Origin: Cyanidiococcus yangmingshanensis
Taxonomy: Eukaryota; Rhodophyta; Bangiophyceae; Cyanidiales; Cyanidiaceae
Length of the DNA stretch: 64,000 nt
Direction: 5' to 3'
NCBI GenBank assembly: GCA_013995675.1
Contig: VWRR01000006.1
Coordinates: 496,001 to 560,000 of the forward strand
Made by a program: the position numbers and the translations under genes. This document shows positions 14,206 through 24,215 of the stretch, in pieces. Under the pieces are notes generated by a model, which was not told the origin of the DNA, did not search any database, and saw only the letters and a list, made by a program, of their open reading frames with translations. How positions within the stretch are numbered: the first letter of the stretch is position 1; each line of letters begins with the position of its first letter.

Positions 14206-14749
14206 ACAAGGATGCCGCTGGACGAGAGGACATCGAGGACGTTTCGAAGGATTCGAGGATCGAACACAGCAGTATCCATAAAGGAATCGGACAGGATGCT
14301 TGATGATAATGGTTTGTGTTGCCTCCATCTTCAAAGAGAGACGACATCCTCCAGCTGCCCCGTGGCTTGGCGTTTGCGTCGCTTGAGAAAGGCACACGAA
14401 ATCCAAACCTCGACCATACACGCTTTCATCTACAGAGAGATTGTGCGGATTTTGACGCTTCGAACAGCTTTCTCACGGATCGAAACTGAGCACCAGACAC
14501 CATAACGAATAACCCTCAATGACAAACCTATCGCTTCGATAGGATCCCCATGATTCGATCCAACGAGATGTCTCTCGGGTCGTATCTCCGTATTCATCGA
14601 CATGCGACACCCGCGAACCATCGTATGGACCACGAAACCCCGTGCTCCCATTCGTTCGCAACCAGCACGATACAAACATCCTGAGCATCTTGTCCCAGCA
14701 CCAGTGCATGGTCTCCAACCCAAAGATTTGTTGCGATACTTGACGTTAT
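14206..14749. other. Intergenic between convergent genes
   Basis: About 540 bp separating the 3' ends of aconitase and the SCYL-like gene. Nothing recognised. Confidence 0.4.
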
Positions 14750-17236
14750 TCAGCCAGTAGGTCGACGTGCCGCCCCGAGTTTCGCAGGTCTTCGCCGACG
14801 AGCATCGCCTGTATTCAACAACTGGCCCCAGTCGGTGGATGCTGCTGCCTCCGACAACGATGATCGTTTGGTTTGAGTCAGAAAGTTGTCCTGCGCGGAG
14901 ACGCTGTCTGGAGCGATTGGCGGCTCCTCATCAGGCCGCTGATTCGATGTATTGGTCGCGAGGCCTCGACTGATGACCGCATTGGCAGTCAGCATACGTT
15001 CCTCGGCTAGTGCAGTTTCCCACAACGATTCAGCAGCAGGTCGAGCCAATGAAGATGCCGACAAAGATCCTGGTTCCGATGGAGCGAACGCGTTACTCCT
15101 CATCGATGCAGCATGGGTCGCTTGAGGGCCGCCATTCACTACACGGGGTTGCTCGCTCACCAATCGGTTGGATTTTGAATCCATCAACGGCTGTTGTTGT
15201 TTTGTCGGTGGTTGCGAGGCCGAACCTGACGCCCACGCCTTCATTTCCGTGGTTGCGACGGTGGTCGCCTGATCACTTGACCGATTCGAGGTAGCACTGG
15301 CTGCGCGACCAGCCTGCGAGGCAGTGTTTGTACCGTCGAAAACATCGACCAAGGACGCTGCAATGTTCGCCAGTTGCCAGGAACCAGGGCTCGGGCTTGA
15401 CGACGAACTCGCTCTTGTGCCACCGCCGACTGCTGTGGATGTCGTATTCGGGCGATGGATGTCGGCTACGCGCTCGCGTTCCTCTCGTTGCTTCTCCTGT
15501 TCGTGAATGCCCCGGAGGCGTTCCAGGTACCCTTCGATGACGCGAAACGCCTGCTCGCGCACATCTGCAACACTGTCGCCAAGTCCTTGACAGAGTGCTG
15601 GCAAAATACGACCAACCATCTCCTCCTTGCTGTAGAGGTCGGCGGTCGCCTGCAGTGCGAGGATTCCCGCCGAACGTGCCGGTGGAAACGGATCCCGCAT
15701 GGCTCGCGTGAACGCAGCAACGAGCACCTTTCGTCGAGTTGTTGGGTTCAGAGACGTAGCAATCTTGCCCAAACAAACTGTGGTATTGGTGCGAATGGTC
15801 GACTCTGGATCTAGCTGCAACTTGGCGAAATGTCCCATGAGAACCTGGTTCAGATTACGTTCATTCAAACGAGGCGCGATCGTGGAGATCGTCTTGAGAA
15901 CAGTATCCCGTAGCGGAGTTGGCAGCGGTCTCTCAGTCGTCATCGATCCGACTCGGTTATCGGCACTGCCCTGAACAGCGCCCACATGACTGGCACTGAC
16001 GGTGACGCTGGGTGAAAGATTCGCGACCATGGCCGGAAACAGCACACTATTGAGCAGTTTGGCATCCGTCCGCTCTACGAGCCAGTCCAGAGACTCGATG
16101 ACCTCTGCGCGAAGTTCAATCTGTGAACAAGTTAGCCATCGAGTCACTGAGTTGATGAATGCAGGCTCCGCGGGCCCTTGTTTCGTATCAAATCGACGAC
16201 GAATCCGCAGAACGGCCTGAACAGCGGGGGCGTCGGCAACACCCAGATCGATGGCTTGCTGGAGCAGTGGTGATGCTTTTCCCATACAGAAATGTGGTGG
16301 TAATGAATCCAACTCTTCCAGCAGTGTCTGAACGACGGTTTGTTTCTCCCAACGTTCGGTGAGGGGTAAACGATCCAGGGCCAGGTTCAGCCGAACGAAA
16401 GGCATCTGCAGCATGGTCTCGTGCTCGAAGAATGCACTCAGGGGTGCCCTTTTGGAGCCGTCTGCAGCCAGAAACTGAGGATAGAGTTGTCGAAGTGGTT
16501 CAGGAATCACCTCAATTCGACGCAGTTCATCTGTTGAGTGATACTGGCCATGCGAGAATAGGTCATACATGAGGCAACCAAAGGCCCATGCGTCTAGTGC
16601 ATGGACCGGCAGTGACAAGGACTCGCTCGACTGATGCATTTCCGGAGGCCAGTAGTGCGCAAACTGGAGGGTGCGTCCGTCACGTAAACGCTGCCAGTGA
16701 CTGTGTTCAGTGAGGACTTCAAGTCCGCCCAGTTTCCAGTCACCACCGGTTGTTACAAAGACTGTTGCGGGCGACAAGCGACCATGAACTGACTTCATCT
16801 CCTGGTGAATAAAGTGCAGCGCCCGAGCTATACAGAATAGGCCCCATACGATCGCTTCCAAGCTCAGCGATATGGGATCAGCGCGAATGACAAACTGGAG
16901 CGGGACAACGGCCTCGGTGACGAGCTGTATGGTCTCGGTTTGAGCTGCGTTTGCGGACGCCTCGGTTGACTCCAGATAACGCAGAACATCTGGGTGACGT
17001 ACCGTTCGTAACCGTTGGACACCGTTACGAGCCAGCAACGCTCGTGCGTTTGCTTGAGACCCCTGATGTCGTTGTCGCTCGAAGACAAACAGCGTTACTG
17101 GACGTTCATCGTCGCGAGTCGAAACCGCATCATGTACCGACCAGACTTGCGCTGGATCATCAAGAGGTATCGGTCGAGTTGGACGACAAGGCACGCCCCG
17201 TGACTCTTTACCGATCAGTTTGAGAAGCGCCTGCAT
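14750..17236 (-). CDS. SCYL1-like N-terminal pseudokinase with HEAT repeats
   Basis: 828 residues from the first ATG (MQALLKLIGKESRG). Residues about 25-270 are a degenerate protein-kinase fold: VRHPDVLRYLES aligns with the SCYL signature RHPNILRFLDS, the catalytic HRD is replaced by VHGRLSP and DFG by GLE, so phosphotransfer is unlikely. WAFGCLMYDLFSHG is the F-helix. A HEAT-repeat region (about 300-600; KISTIAPRLNERNLNQVLMGHF, IRTNTTVCLGKIA) and a Ser/Gln-rich disordered tail follow. Family role: SCYL1 binds COPI and golgins in Golgi-ER retrograde traffic. The C-terminal RRRRPAKLGAARRPTG tail recalls the basic COPI-binding tail of SCYL1. Confidence 0.88.
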   Translation of the reverse strand: MQALLKLIGKESRGVPCRPTRPIPLDDPAQVWSVHDAVSTRDDERPVTLFVFERQRHQGSQANARALLARNGVQRLRTVRHPDVLRYLESTEASANAAQTETIQLVTEAVVPLQFVIRADPISLSLEAIVWGLFCIARALHFIHQEMKSVHGRLSPATVFVTTGGDWKLGGLEVLTEHSHWQRLRDGRTLQFAHYWPPEMHQSSESLSLPVHALDAWAFGCLMYDLFSHGQYHSTDELRRIEVIPEPLRQLYPQFLAADGSKRAPLSAFFEHETMLQMPFVRLNLALDRLPLTERWEKQTVVQTLLEELDSLPPHFCMGKASPLLQQAIDLGVADAPAVQAVLRIRRRFDTKQGPAEPAFINSVTRWLTCSQIELRAEVIESLDWLVERTDAKLLNSVLFPAMVANLSPSVTVSASHVGAVQGSADNRVGSMTTERPLPTPLRDTVLKTISTIAPRLNERNLNQVLMGHFAKLQLDPESTIRTNTTVCLGKIATSLNPTTRRKVLVAAFTRAMRDPFPPARSAGILALQATADLYSKEEMVGRILPALCQGLGDSVADVREQAFRVIEGYLERLRGIHEQEKQREERERVADIHRPNTTSTAVGGGTRASSSSSPSPGSWQLANIAASLVDVFDGTNTASQAGRAASATSNRSSDQATTVATTEMKAWASGSASQPPTKQQQPLMDSKSNRLVSEQPRVVNGGPQATHAASMRSNAFAPSEPGSLSASSLARPAAESLWETALAEERMLTANAVISRGLATNTSNQRPDEEPPIAPDSVSAQDNFLTQTKRSSLSEAAASTDWGQLLNTGDARRRRPAKLGAARRPTG

Positions 17237-17917
17237 TGGCGCGAAGATGAAAACACAAACCAATGTCTCAGAGAGAGAAACGGTTTTGTTTCGATACGCA
17301 GCGGTCAAGGACGAACGTTGCCGCGTTCCGTTCGGCAGTTGTCTCGGAGACGAGTCTGCCTTTGCCTTGCGGACCGAGTCGAACCGCCAAGATGAAGTTT
17401 ACGTTTTCATGGTTTGATGAAGATGAAGAAATCGTTGATGATGTAAATGGTTTGTCTGTTGTATCCTTGGCACTGGAACGACGTGATGTTTGAACGTTCA
17501 CGGTACTGGTTTTCGCGAAGTTTTTCGTAGCGTTCGTTCAGGACCTGCTTCCCATCGACGGTCTCGATGGGTACCAGAATGAAACGGCTAGCCATCAATG
17601 TTTCCGTTCATGAGGTCTGGAGTCAGCGTCCAGGGAAAAGGAATGCTTTGAAACGTTGGTCTACGTCAGCGACGTTCCACAGCGCTGGTGCTGGCGCTCT
17701 CGGATAGCGATGCCGTGACGCAGGCACGTTCATCCTCGGGTGGCTCTGCCTCCGTTTTCCGTAACAAGGCCGATTATATTTACAGGAAAGAGGGGATTCT
17801 TTTGCTCTGAGTCCATGTAACTCGAGTAACGCTGGAGTTTACACCGCCTGAATCAACATCGCCGACAGCTGTATCCTTCTGTGATCGTACACGATCGAGT
17901 CGTCCTCCGTCGGATTT
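17237..17917. other. Intergenic with a possible 62-codon frame
   Basis: Lies upstream of the SCYL-like gene and downstream of the P-loop kinase gene. Holds the SCYL promoter and a short minus-strand open frame listed separately. An A+T-rich patch lies near 17771. Confidence 0.4.
17407..17595 (-). CDS. Possible small hypothetical protein
   Basis: 62 codons from an ATG: starts MASRFILVPIETVDGKQVL and ends YIINDFFIFIKP. The first 35 residues read like real protein, the rest is less convincing. It could be a short gene, a first exon, or chance. No relative recognised. Confidence 0.28.
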   Translation of the reverse strand: MASRFILVPIETVDGKQVLNERYEKLRENQYRERSNITSFQCQGYNRQTIYIINDFFIFIKP

Positions 17918-18610
17918 TTATTCACAAGGTGGTGCATTCACTTGGGTCATGGCGCTAGAGCCACACCAACCTAGCAACACGTCGAGTGCAGGGCTCGACA
18001 TATCCATCTCATGGGCAAGTATCCGAATGCCACCAGGTGGGTTGTATTCACCCCAGTTGGTTTTATTCGCAGCTAGCCAGAACTCACCATCGGCTTCTTC
18101 AAAGAGTTCAGCTTGTTGTTGGAGTTTCTGGACAGCCTCCCAGGTTCGTGGTCGATGACCCCCTGCTGGAGTCATTTCGGAGGCACGATGCTCTATACGA
18201 CGTTTCCACTCGACTTCATCACGTAATCGGCAGTTAACGAGTCGAACTTCCACCAGTCGGGGGTGATCATCACTACTTGTTGGTAGCGCCGAGGACGCAG
18301 GACGCAGTTTTCCCCGAATGGCTACTAGTAACGCCTCCAAGTCTGCACGCAGGCGGAACGGGGCATCAACGACGATAAATGGAACGCCAAGCTGAACTTG
18401 TTCTGCAACAAGGTGATTGAGCAACTGTTTAGAGAGCTCGTTACATCGCTCTTCCGGTAAAATGTTGGCGCCGTACAGTACGTCCTTAAAATCGTCCTTG
18501 TCAAAGCGCGGTGCAGTTAGGCGTTTCGCCACTGCTCTGGATAGCGTTGTTTTCCCAACTCCAGGAAAACCTTTGAATACCAAAACTCGCACCGATGACT
18601 TGTTTTGCAT
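17918..18610 (-). CDS. AAA_33-type P-loop kinase/ATPase
   Basis: 230 residues from the first ATG. Walker A GFPGVGKTT sits near residues 14-22, followed by FDKDDFKDVLYG (substrate-side acidic segment), VPFIVVDAPF (Walker B-like strand) and VRLVNCRLRDEVEWKRRIEHR (lid-like arginines). This is the layout of small zeta-toxin/chloramphenicol-phosphotransferase-type kinases; the substrate cannot be named from sequence. Divergent from the hypothetical gene at 18944. Confidence 0.65.
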   Translation of the reverse strand: MQNKSSVRVLVFKGFPGVGKTTLSRAVAKRLTAPRFDKDDFKDVLYGANILPEERCNELSKQLLNHLVAEQVQLGVPFIVVDAPFRLRADLEALLVAIRGKLRPASSALPTSSDDHPRLVEVRLVNCRLRDEVEWKRRIEHRASEMTPAGGHRPRTWEAVQKLQQQAELFEEADGEFWLAANKTNWGEYNPPGGIRILAHEMDMSSPALDVLLGWCGSSAMTQVNAPPCE

Positions 18611-18943
18611 CCACGTCACGCTTGTCCCAGAGACAACACAGGCCCGAAAAAGTTTAGGTGAGCGGTGCTCCACCGCTTTTTCGAAGCTGGTCCCGGACGC
18701 GGAGCCAGGATACGACCAAGCGTAGCGTCTGATAGGGATCGGTGATGGCCCCGGGCGACCTCGTCTACTGCAGAGGATCGATATCTTCCCCTCGTTGCTC
18801 GAACCAGTTCAGCCGTTGTTGTTGTTCCGGAAAGTGTCCAGGAAGGTTTTCGGTGACGCTGTGTGTCTGGAGAGGGCTTGCTGAGAAACCTCTAGTCGCT
18901 CGTCGTCAACGAGCGGGGCACTGGCTGTTCAGGTGGGGCGCTC
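18611..18943. promoter_or_regulatory. Divergent promoter region
   Basis: 333 bp between two divergent starts, so both promoters should lie here. No specific element recognised. Confidence 0.4.
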
Positions 18944-19711
18944 ATGAGCCTCACTCATCATTGGTGTCGGAGGCTTGTCAGTGAGTCGCTGCTGACGCTT
19001 AGAAGGAGATTCGCAGCCAAAAACTGGTATCATTCGTTCGAGAACTACTCGTCACGAGGTGAACATGGAGGCTGGAACCGGATAACACGCTTGCTGCGGT
19101 ATGAGAGGAGGCCGCGTGGGTACCACTGCCTCACGAGCTGTTTCGCTGGACCGATCGACACGATCTCAAGTGCTCGAGCAGCGAATTTGGCTACAACTGC
19201 TGAACAAACATCGAAGACTGTTCCGGACAAGTCACCTGAAGAGACAGTTGTACTGGCTGAACTCCAGCGCGATCTGGATGCTCCGGATCTGGCTCTAGAG
19301 GACTCGATCGACACTGGACGAGGAGTATCCGCACAGCGTGATGCGGCCTTCACCGCGCGTCTGCTTCAGTACCTTGTCCGACGCTATCAAGGTCGCGTTC
19401 ATCCAAAACCCCTTGCGTTAACCAAGACGAGTACAGTCCAGGACTTGATCAACTTATTTGCCGAGCTAGACCGAGAGGACGCGATTCGGAAAGCGCGTGA
19501 CCCAGTGGCCTGGAGAGCTTGGAAATTAGAGCAACTCTTCGGCGTCTCCAATGAGGCAGACATCCCGCCGAATGTAAGCATCGATCCACGCCTTCGACCG
19601 GAAAAGCCGTTACCACGTAAGGTACCTTATACTCGACGAAAAATCCGAGAGCGTCTATCGAAGGTGATGGAGTCGGCACGACAGTCGCCTACTCGTCCAA
19701 CGGAACAATAA
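18944..19711 (+). CDS. Conserved-looking hypothetical protein, probably organelle-targeted
   Basis: 255 residues, ATG start. The first 60 residues are Arg-rich with few acids (LTLRRRFAAKNWYHSF), like a mitochondrial or plastid presequence. The body is helical and charged (TVQDLINLFAELDREDAIRKA, VAWRAWKLEQLFGV) and the end very basic (KVPYTRRKIRERLSKVM). Not recognised; a mitochondrial ribosomal or assembly protein is possible but unproven. Confidence 0.6.
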   Translation: MSLTHHWCRRLVSESLLTLRRRFAAKNWYHSFENYSSRGEHGGWNRITRLLRYERRPRGYHCLTSCFAGPIDTISSARAANLATTAEQTSKTVPDKSPEETVVLAELQRDLDAPDLALEDSIDTGRGVSAQRDAAFTARLLQYLVRRYQGRVHPKPLALTKTSTVQDLINLFAELDREDAIRKARDPVAWRAWKLEQLFGVSNEADIPPNVSIDPRLRPEKPLPRKVPYTRRKIRERLSKVMESARQSPTRPTEQ

Positions 19712-20342
19712 CTGGGGCGAGCTTTGCATCTGGCCTGCACAAGGAGCATTAAGGCCAATAGCCGCTTCGAGACCTTACGGCAGCACTGTGAATGCCTCCT
19801 GATCGATTGGATGTTGTCCCCGTAGGTTTTTGAAAGTCTTAGTTTTCATGGTTCACGAATCAGAAGGGACACTGCGGCACCTCGTTGGTTTCTGTGTTCA
19901 ATCGCCGGCACGATCTGAGTCGTATCTGTTTCTCTCTTTTCGCATGATGGATCGCCTCCGAGTTCAAGGCGTTTGATGCGGTACGTTCGTGGAATACCGA
20001 GGTCGGGTCTAGCTGACTTGCTAACGAGTCGCTTCACCGGGACGCAAGCTGCCCGCAGAACGGGACTGGCGGCGTGCCGTCGAACGAATGTGCCCGTGTT
20101 TTGTTACGTCGCTATTTCGTGTTCTGTCTCTTTCACTTAAAAATTTCTTTCCGCCAGGTCCTAGATGTCGCCGGATCTTTGAAATGGGCGGCGACACATT
20201 TCGGGTGTGCATTGGCCGTGGTATCCACACAACATGACTTGGTGCTTCTTGAATTCAGAGAAGGATGCGATGGTGAAAATGCTGGGCCCGATGGGTTTTC
20301 TTTTCGTACATGCACCAGAACATCACGGATAGAGGTACTCTT
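19712..20342. other. Intergenic with weak minus-strand coding signal
   Basis: Lies between convergent genes. Two minus-strand frames (20230-20021 and 20037-19846) abut with a +1 offset. The second reads ARPDLGIPRTYRIKRLELGG, which looks protein-like; together they could encode a basic protein of about 120 residues. No family recognised. Confidence 0.25.
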
Positions 20343-21879
20343 TTAGCAAGCGTCGAGTGATGCCAGGAGACCATGGCTCTCTTCGGTTCCATCACGGTCT
20401 GATTCCTGACGAGTTTGGGAATGATCTGCTTTCGGGTTGTTCCCGTACAAGAGCAAATCGGGCATCGGCATGCCACGCTGTTCGCGTGAGGGTTCTTCGT
20501 TCCGAGACAGCATGGGTGCGATCTGTCTCTGCTTCTGCTTCATTTCGCTGGACGCCACGAGGAAAGAGGTTGGGCAAGTTTCAGTCTCTTGATGGCTGGC
20601 GGGACTCCCTTGTTGCAGCGGTGACGACGCAAGCATAGCATGACGGGTGTGTTGGTGGCGCGATTTGTGTTTGGACTCTTCTGAAGCGAGACTCCTCCGA
20701 GTCGGTTCTGGTGACGCGCGATCGATGTCTTCGTCGACGCGCTCGACACTGTGACGCATAGAAGGTATCATTCCATCTGATCTCGAATCCTGAACGGGCC
20801 ACCAAGTATCCCAATGCACATTGTTTTGGGGTGAACCCTCGGCATGGGTCGAGGCGGAAGATTCTCCCCCATTGAGCACGTTCGATGGCATGCACTGCTC
20901 CGTGATGAGAAGTGGCTGGCGCACGTACGCTGTCTCGTTTCGGATTGCGTATGTCGCAACGTGTGCAATATCTTGCATCTCTCTGAGTCGGTGCTCCAGT
21001 GGGGCTCCGTTGCTTTCGCGACCTTTGGCGAGATCATTCAGACACTCGTTCAGATCAATGCGCAACGTCTGCAACGCCTGCTCGAGATGGTTCACATTCT
21101 GTCGCAAATTATTACACTCCTGGAATATGCGATAATAGGCCATCTCTGTGGCACACCTTTCGGCATGCTCACTCGCGGCGAATGCCTCCTGCTGTTGCGC
21201 GCGTTCCCTCTCCTGCGCCAGAGCCTCCTTCAGGCGCAGAATCTCCCAGTGTGGATTCGATGCCTCGAACGGCCGTCGTACAATATGTCTCGGACTCTCA
21301 TCGATCAGGGATCGAAAGTCACCCGGTTGCGTCTGCTCCTCCGACGCTCTTGGTAGACGAGAGAGCAGCGCTCGCACGCTGGCCCAACGGGACTTGCTCA
21401 TCACGACGAGTGCATCTGCTGCGGTTGAGGTCTCGGCTCCGGACACCAACTGCTGATCCGCTCGCGCATATCGACGTGAGGATTTCCTCGCCTTCCCTGC
21501 TTTCCGATTTGGAGCTTGGTCAGAGTCCGAGCTGCTGATGCTGGGGCGCACGCAACGATTCCAGTGCGGCGGGTCGGTTCTGGAGCTCCGCAAGCACGCG
21601 TCGCTCCTGTGAACCTTTTCGGTATGATTCGCGTGTGCTTTTCAACAAACTAATCTTCGCTTGCTCGTCAGTTCCCATTGCCTCCGAGGAAGACCTGAAC
21701 CGAGTCCGTCCAGAACGGTTGATAGGCTCTGACGCTTGCCGCTCTGGCGTCAGCAGTGAGAACTCCAATTGGCGCTGAACCTTGCTATCGTTATTGCTAA
21801 ACTTCTTCTTAGAAATCACTTCCGTTTCAGTCATATTCGCCAAACGCTCGAGTACACTAGAGTCAACCGGCGTCAACAT
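20343..21879 (-). CDS. Coiled-coil hypothetical protein (apparent +1 frame change)
   Basis: Two minus-strand frames overlap between 21520 and 21593. The upstream one starts at the ATG at 21879 (MLTPVDSSVLERLANMTETE) and is polar and disordered (QRQLEFSLLTPERQASEP). The downstream one has a clear coiled coil (EILRLKEALAQERERAQQQE, then NNLRQNVNHLEQALQTLRID) and a long Ser/Gln/Glu-rich tail. The offset is +1. If only the downstream frame is used, its first ATG is at 21401 (352 residues). No conserved sequence fixes the junction, so the upstream part could be 5' leader. Confidence 0.5.
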
Positions 21880-22350
21880 GAGTATCGCCAACCAGGTGGA
21901 GCTGTCGCAACACGCCACACGCGCCAACTCGGGTATTTGAAAACAGAAGCAGGTTCTGGGACGAGTGCCGCACGCGCGACGACGCGCTCAGGGACTCGGG
22001 TTCTGGGTCGATCGGCGTCGCAAATCCGCGCGTGACGCGCCGGCTCTTCGGTGTCCCGGTTGGCGTGCGTCCCCTCGCGCAGCGCTACGGCATGCTGACG
22101 CCGGTCGGGTTTTCACCTTTGATCGCTCCATGGCCACGAGGCTCGTTTCCGAATATCGACTGAAACCACGAAATAAGCAGAAGCCTCAGTGTGAACCCAG
22201 CATGAATCCAGTATCATGCACGAATGCAATCGATACCAAGATGCGTGTCATTACGTTGCCGGCCACGCGTTTCCAAGATCCATACAGGATCGGACGGATG
22301 ATTCGGTGTGATACCGACATGGTATGGGTGCCCGTTTGCGACGACTCGCA
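21880..22350. other. Intergenic between same-strand genes
   Basis: 3' flank of RAD51 and promoter of the coiled-coil gene. A plus-strand open frame runs through here into the RAD51 gene but is not protein-like. Confidence 0.4.
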
Positions 22351-23355
22351 TTACTCGGCCGCATCAGTGACACCGCCAGCGGCGATCTCAAACGTGGCCT
22401 CACCCTCGGGCAAGCACGGACTATCTACGAGTTTTGCGATGCGTTGCTCGGCGCGTCCCTTGCGAAGCGCTAGTCTCGTGGTCGATGCATGGGCAACAAT
22501 GTGGCCGCCTATGGGTTTCAGGGGATTTGCTGAGAACATCGCTGCAGCACCGTCCGGACATGCCTGGACCTGATTGGTGATCAATGCACAAACATTGAAT
22601 TCCTCTGCTAGTTTGCTGAGCGAGCTCATAAACTGGTTTAAATGCTGCTGGCGAGCACTCAATTCACCGCGTCCGCTGTAATCAACTCGATAAAGTGCCG
22701 TTGCCGAGTCCACAATCACCAGGGCGAAGCGGGACTCGCACATCAGCGCCGCTGCTTCGCGCAGCAGCTCCAGCTGTTGATCGGTTGTGTACGCACGGGC
22801 ATGCGCAATGTTCTCGAGCACGTCCTCTGCATCGACACCAAATCGTTCCGCAATGGACCCGATCCTCTCCGGCCGGAAGTTACCTTCGGTATCGATGTAG
22901 ACAACTTTGCCCGCATGCGCCTCGTCGGAGGCCTGTGCCGTCACCGCCAACGTATGGCAAAGCTGTGTTTTCCCACAACGATACTCTCCGTAGATTTCCG
23001 TGACGGAGGCGGATTCGAGACCACCACCGAGCAGTGCATCAAGCGCACTGCTGCCAGTACTGAGGCGAAACACGCGTTGGCGAGCTGACAGACGTTCTGC
23101 ACCGGTGCGGTAGCACAATCCACCTTCAAGTCGGGCAGCAGCGAGGATTTTATCGACTTTGGCTTCAGAGAGACCCTTGATCTCTAGGAGGGCGCGACGT
23201 GGACGCTGTAGGACACCGAGACAGGTCATGATGCCCGCTTCACGGAGTTTCTTCACGTCGGTCGCCATCACGCCGTGCTGTTCCAGCTCCTCGACCGATT
23301 GGAACGCATCGATCGCCTTTGATTGACGTTTCTCGACCAGACTCGAACGACTCAT
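22351..23355 (-). CDS. RAD51: RAD51 recombinase
   Basis: 334 residues from the first ATG. ATP-dependent strand-exchange protein of homologous recombination in the nucleus. N-terminal helix-hairpin-helix DNA-binding region (LLEIKGLSEAKVDKILAAA), polymerisation linker, then the RecA core: Walker A GEYRCGKTQ (usual RAD51 GEFRTGKTQ), YIDTEGNFRPERI, Walker B LVIVDSATALYRVDYSGRGE, L2 region ITNQVQACPDGAAAMF, and PIGGHIVAHASTTRLALRKG. VDSATALYR and DSPCLPEGEA favour RAD51 over DMC1 (DSIMALFR, DSPEMPENEA). Cys in place of Thr inside Walker A is a mild oddity. A GCAT-repeat palindrome lies about 220 bp upstream. Confidence 0.95.
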   Translation of the reverse strand: MSRSSLVEKRQSKAIDAFQSVEELEQHGVMATDVKKLREAGIMTCLGVLQRPRRALLEIKGLSEAKVDKILAAARLEGGLCYRTGAERLSARQRVFRLSTGSSALDALLGGGLESASVTEIYGEYRCGKTQLCHTLAVTAQASDEAHAGKVVYIDTEGNFRPERIGSIAERFGVDAEDVLENIAHARAYTTDQQLELLREAAALMCESRFALVIVDSATALYRVDYSGRGELSARQQHLNQFMSSLSKLAEEFNVCALITNQVQACPDGAAAMFSANPLKPIGGHIVAHASTTRLALRKGRAEQRIAKLVDSPCLPEGEATFEIAAGGVTDAAE

Positions 23356-24215
23356 GTCTCTCAGAATTCGTGTCTTCACAAGGACCAGTATTCGACAGCA
23401 GCCGCAACGTATATGTGCCAGCCGGATTGATACAACGCAACTGTATCCTCACAGGTGCTGAATCGACGCGGCTGTTCCCGCTCTGGAGTGCACGCATCGA
23501 TCTCCCAGCCTGCACATGCATGTTCGGCAATGCATGCATGGACACGTCGACAGCGTGGCCCATGCGTGTAAATGGCGCGAGCATGCATGCATGCATGCAT
23601 GCTCGATACGCTTGTGCAGCGCATGAATCCAGCGTTCGAATTCGGAGATTTGTGCTCTGTTTGAGCAGAGCGTCAGGGTTTGAAAACACTAGTCAGGTAC
23701 ATTCTTTTCGGTATGATAGCGATGCTTGATATGTATCCCTGCGAGAGCACACACCAAGAGCGCGCTTGACCCGGTGAATCCTGCATGCGTCGGTAAGACG
23801 AAGCTTGACCCATACAAAAAGGGGGTTTGCTCTGCCCCTAAAGCAACGCTCGCGATGTCGATGCAGATCCATGGACTGTAAGCGTGCTCGCTCTCATGCA
23901 GAGGGCGCTTCCAATCGGGTCAGCCGCTGGTTCCGAAACTTGCAAAACGCAGACAGATCAGGGATGATTCGCCTCTCCTTCGATCCTGAAGCTCAATACG
24001 GTACCTATGCTTCGGGCCGAGCGTCGAGAATTTGCAAGCGTGCCTCCTAAACGGCTCTTTTTTTCTCTGGGAGGTGCATATCGCTGGAGGAGAATGCTGT
24101 CCGATTTCGTCGATCAGGGAAACACCACCGGTTCCATGTGATGGTCTTGCATCGCCATGAGTAGCTGGGGCATCGGCGGCAGGCGACCGTAGCAACCGGA
24201 TGCGCGCTGCATCGA
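23356..24215. other. Intergenic upstream of RAD51
   Basis: 860 bp with the RAD51 promoter and the TAF2 3' flank. Contains several TGCATGCA-type elements (23514-23605) and a long GCAT palindrome. No coding signal. Confidence 0.5.
23578..23605. repeat. GCAT tandem repeat forming a 28-bp perfect palindrome
   Basis: 23581-23602 is (GCAT)5GC; with flanking CGA and TCG the whole 28 bp is self-complementary. Related TGCATGCA copies lie about 50 bp away (near 23530). It could extrude a hairpin or present clustered RY (CATGCA) elements to B3-type or similar factors. Confidence 0.85.

Noticed and set aside
21965-22573. 202-codon plus-strand open frame overlapping the RAD51 3' end
   Set aside because: It is the complement of conserved RAD51 coding sequence and has no protein-like features of its own.
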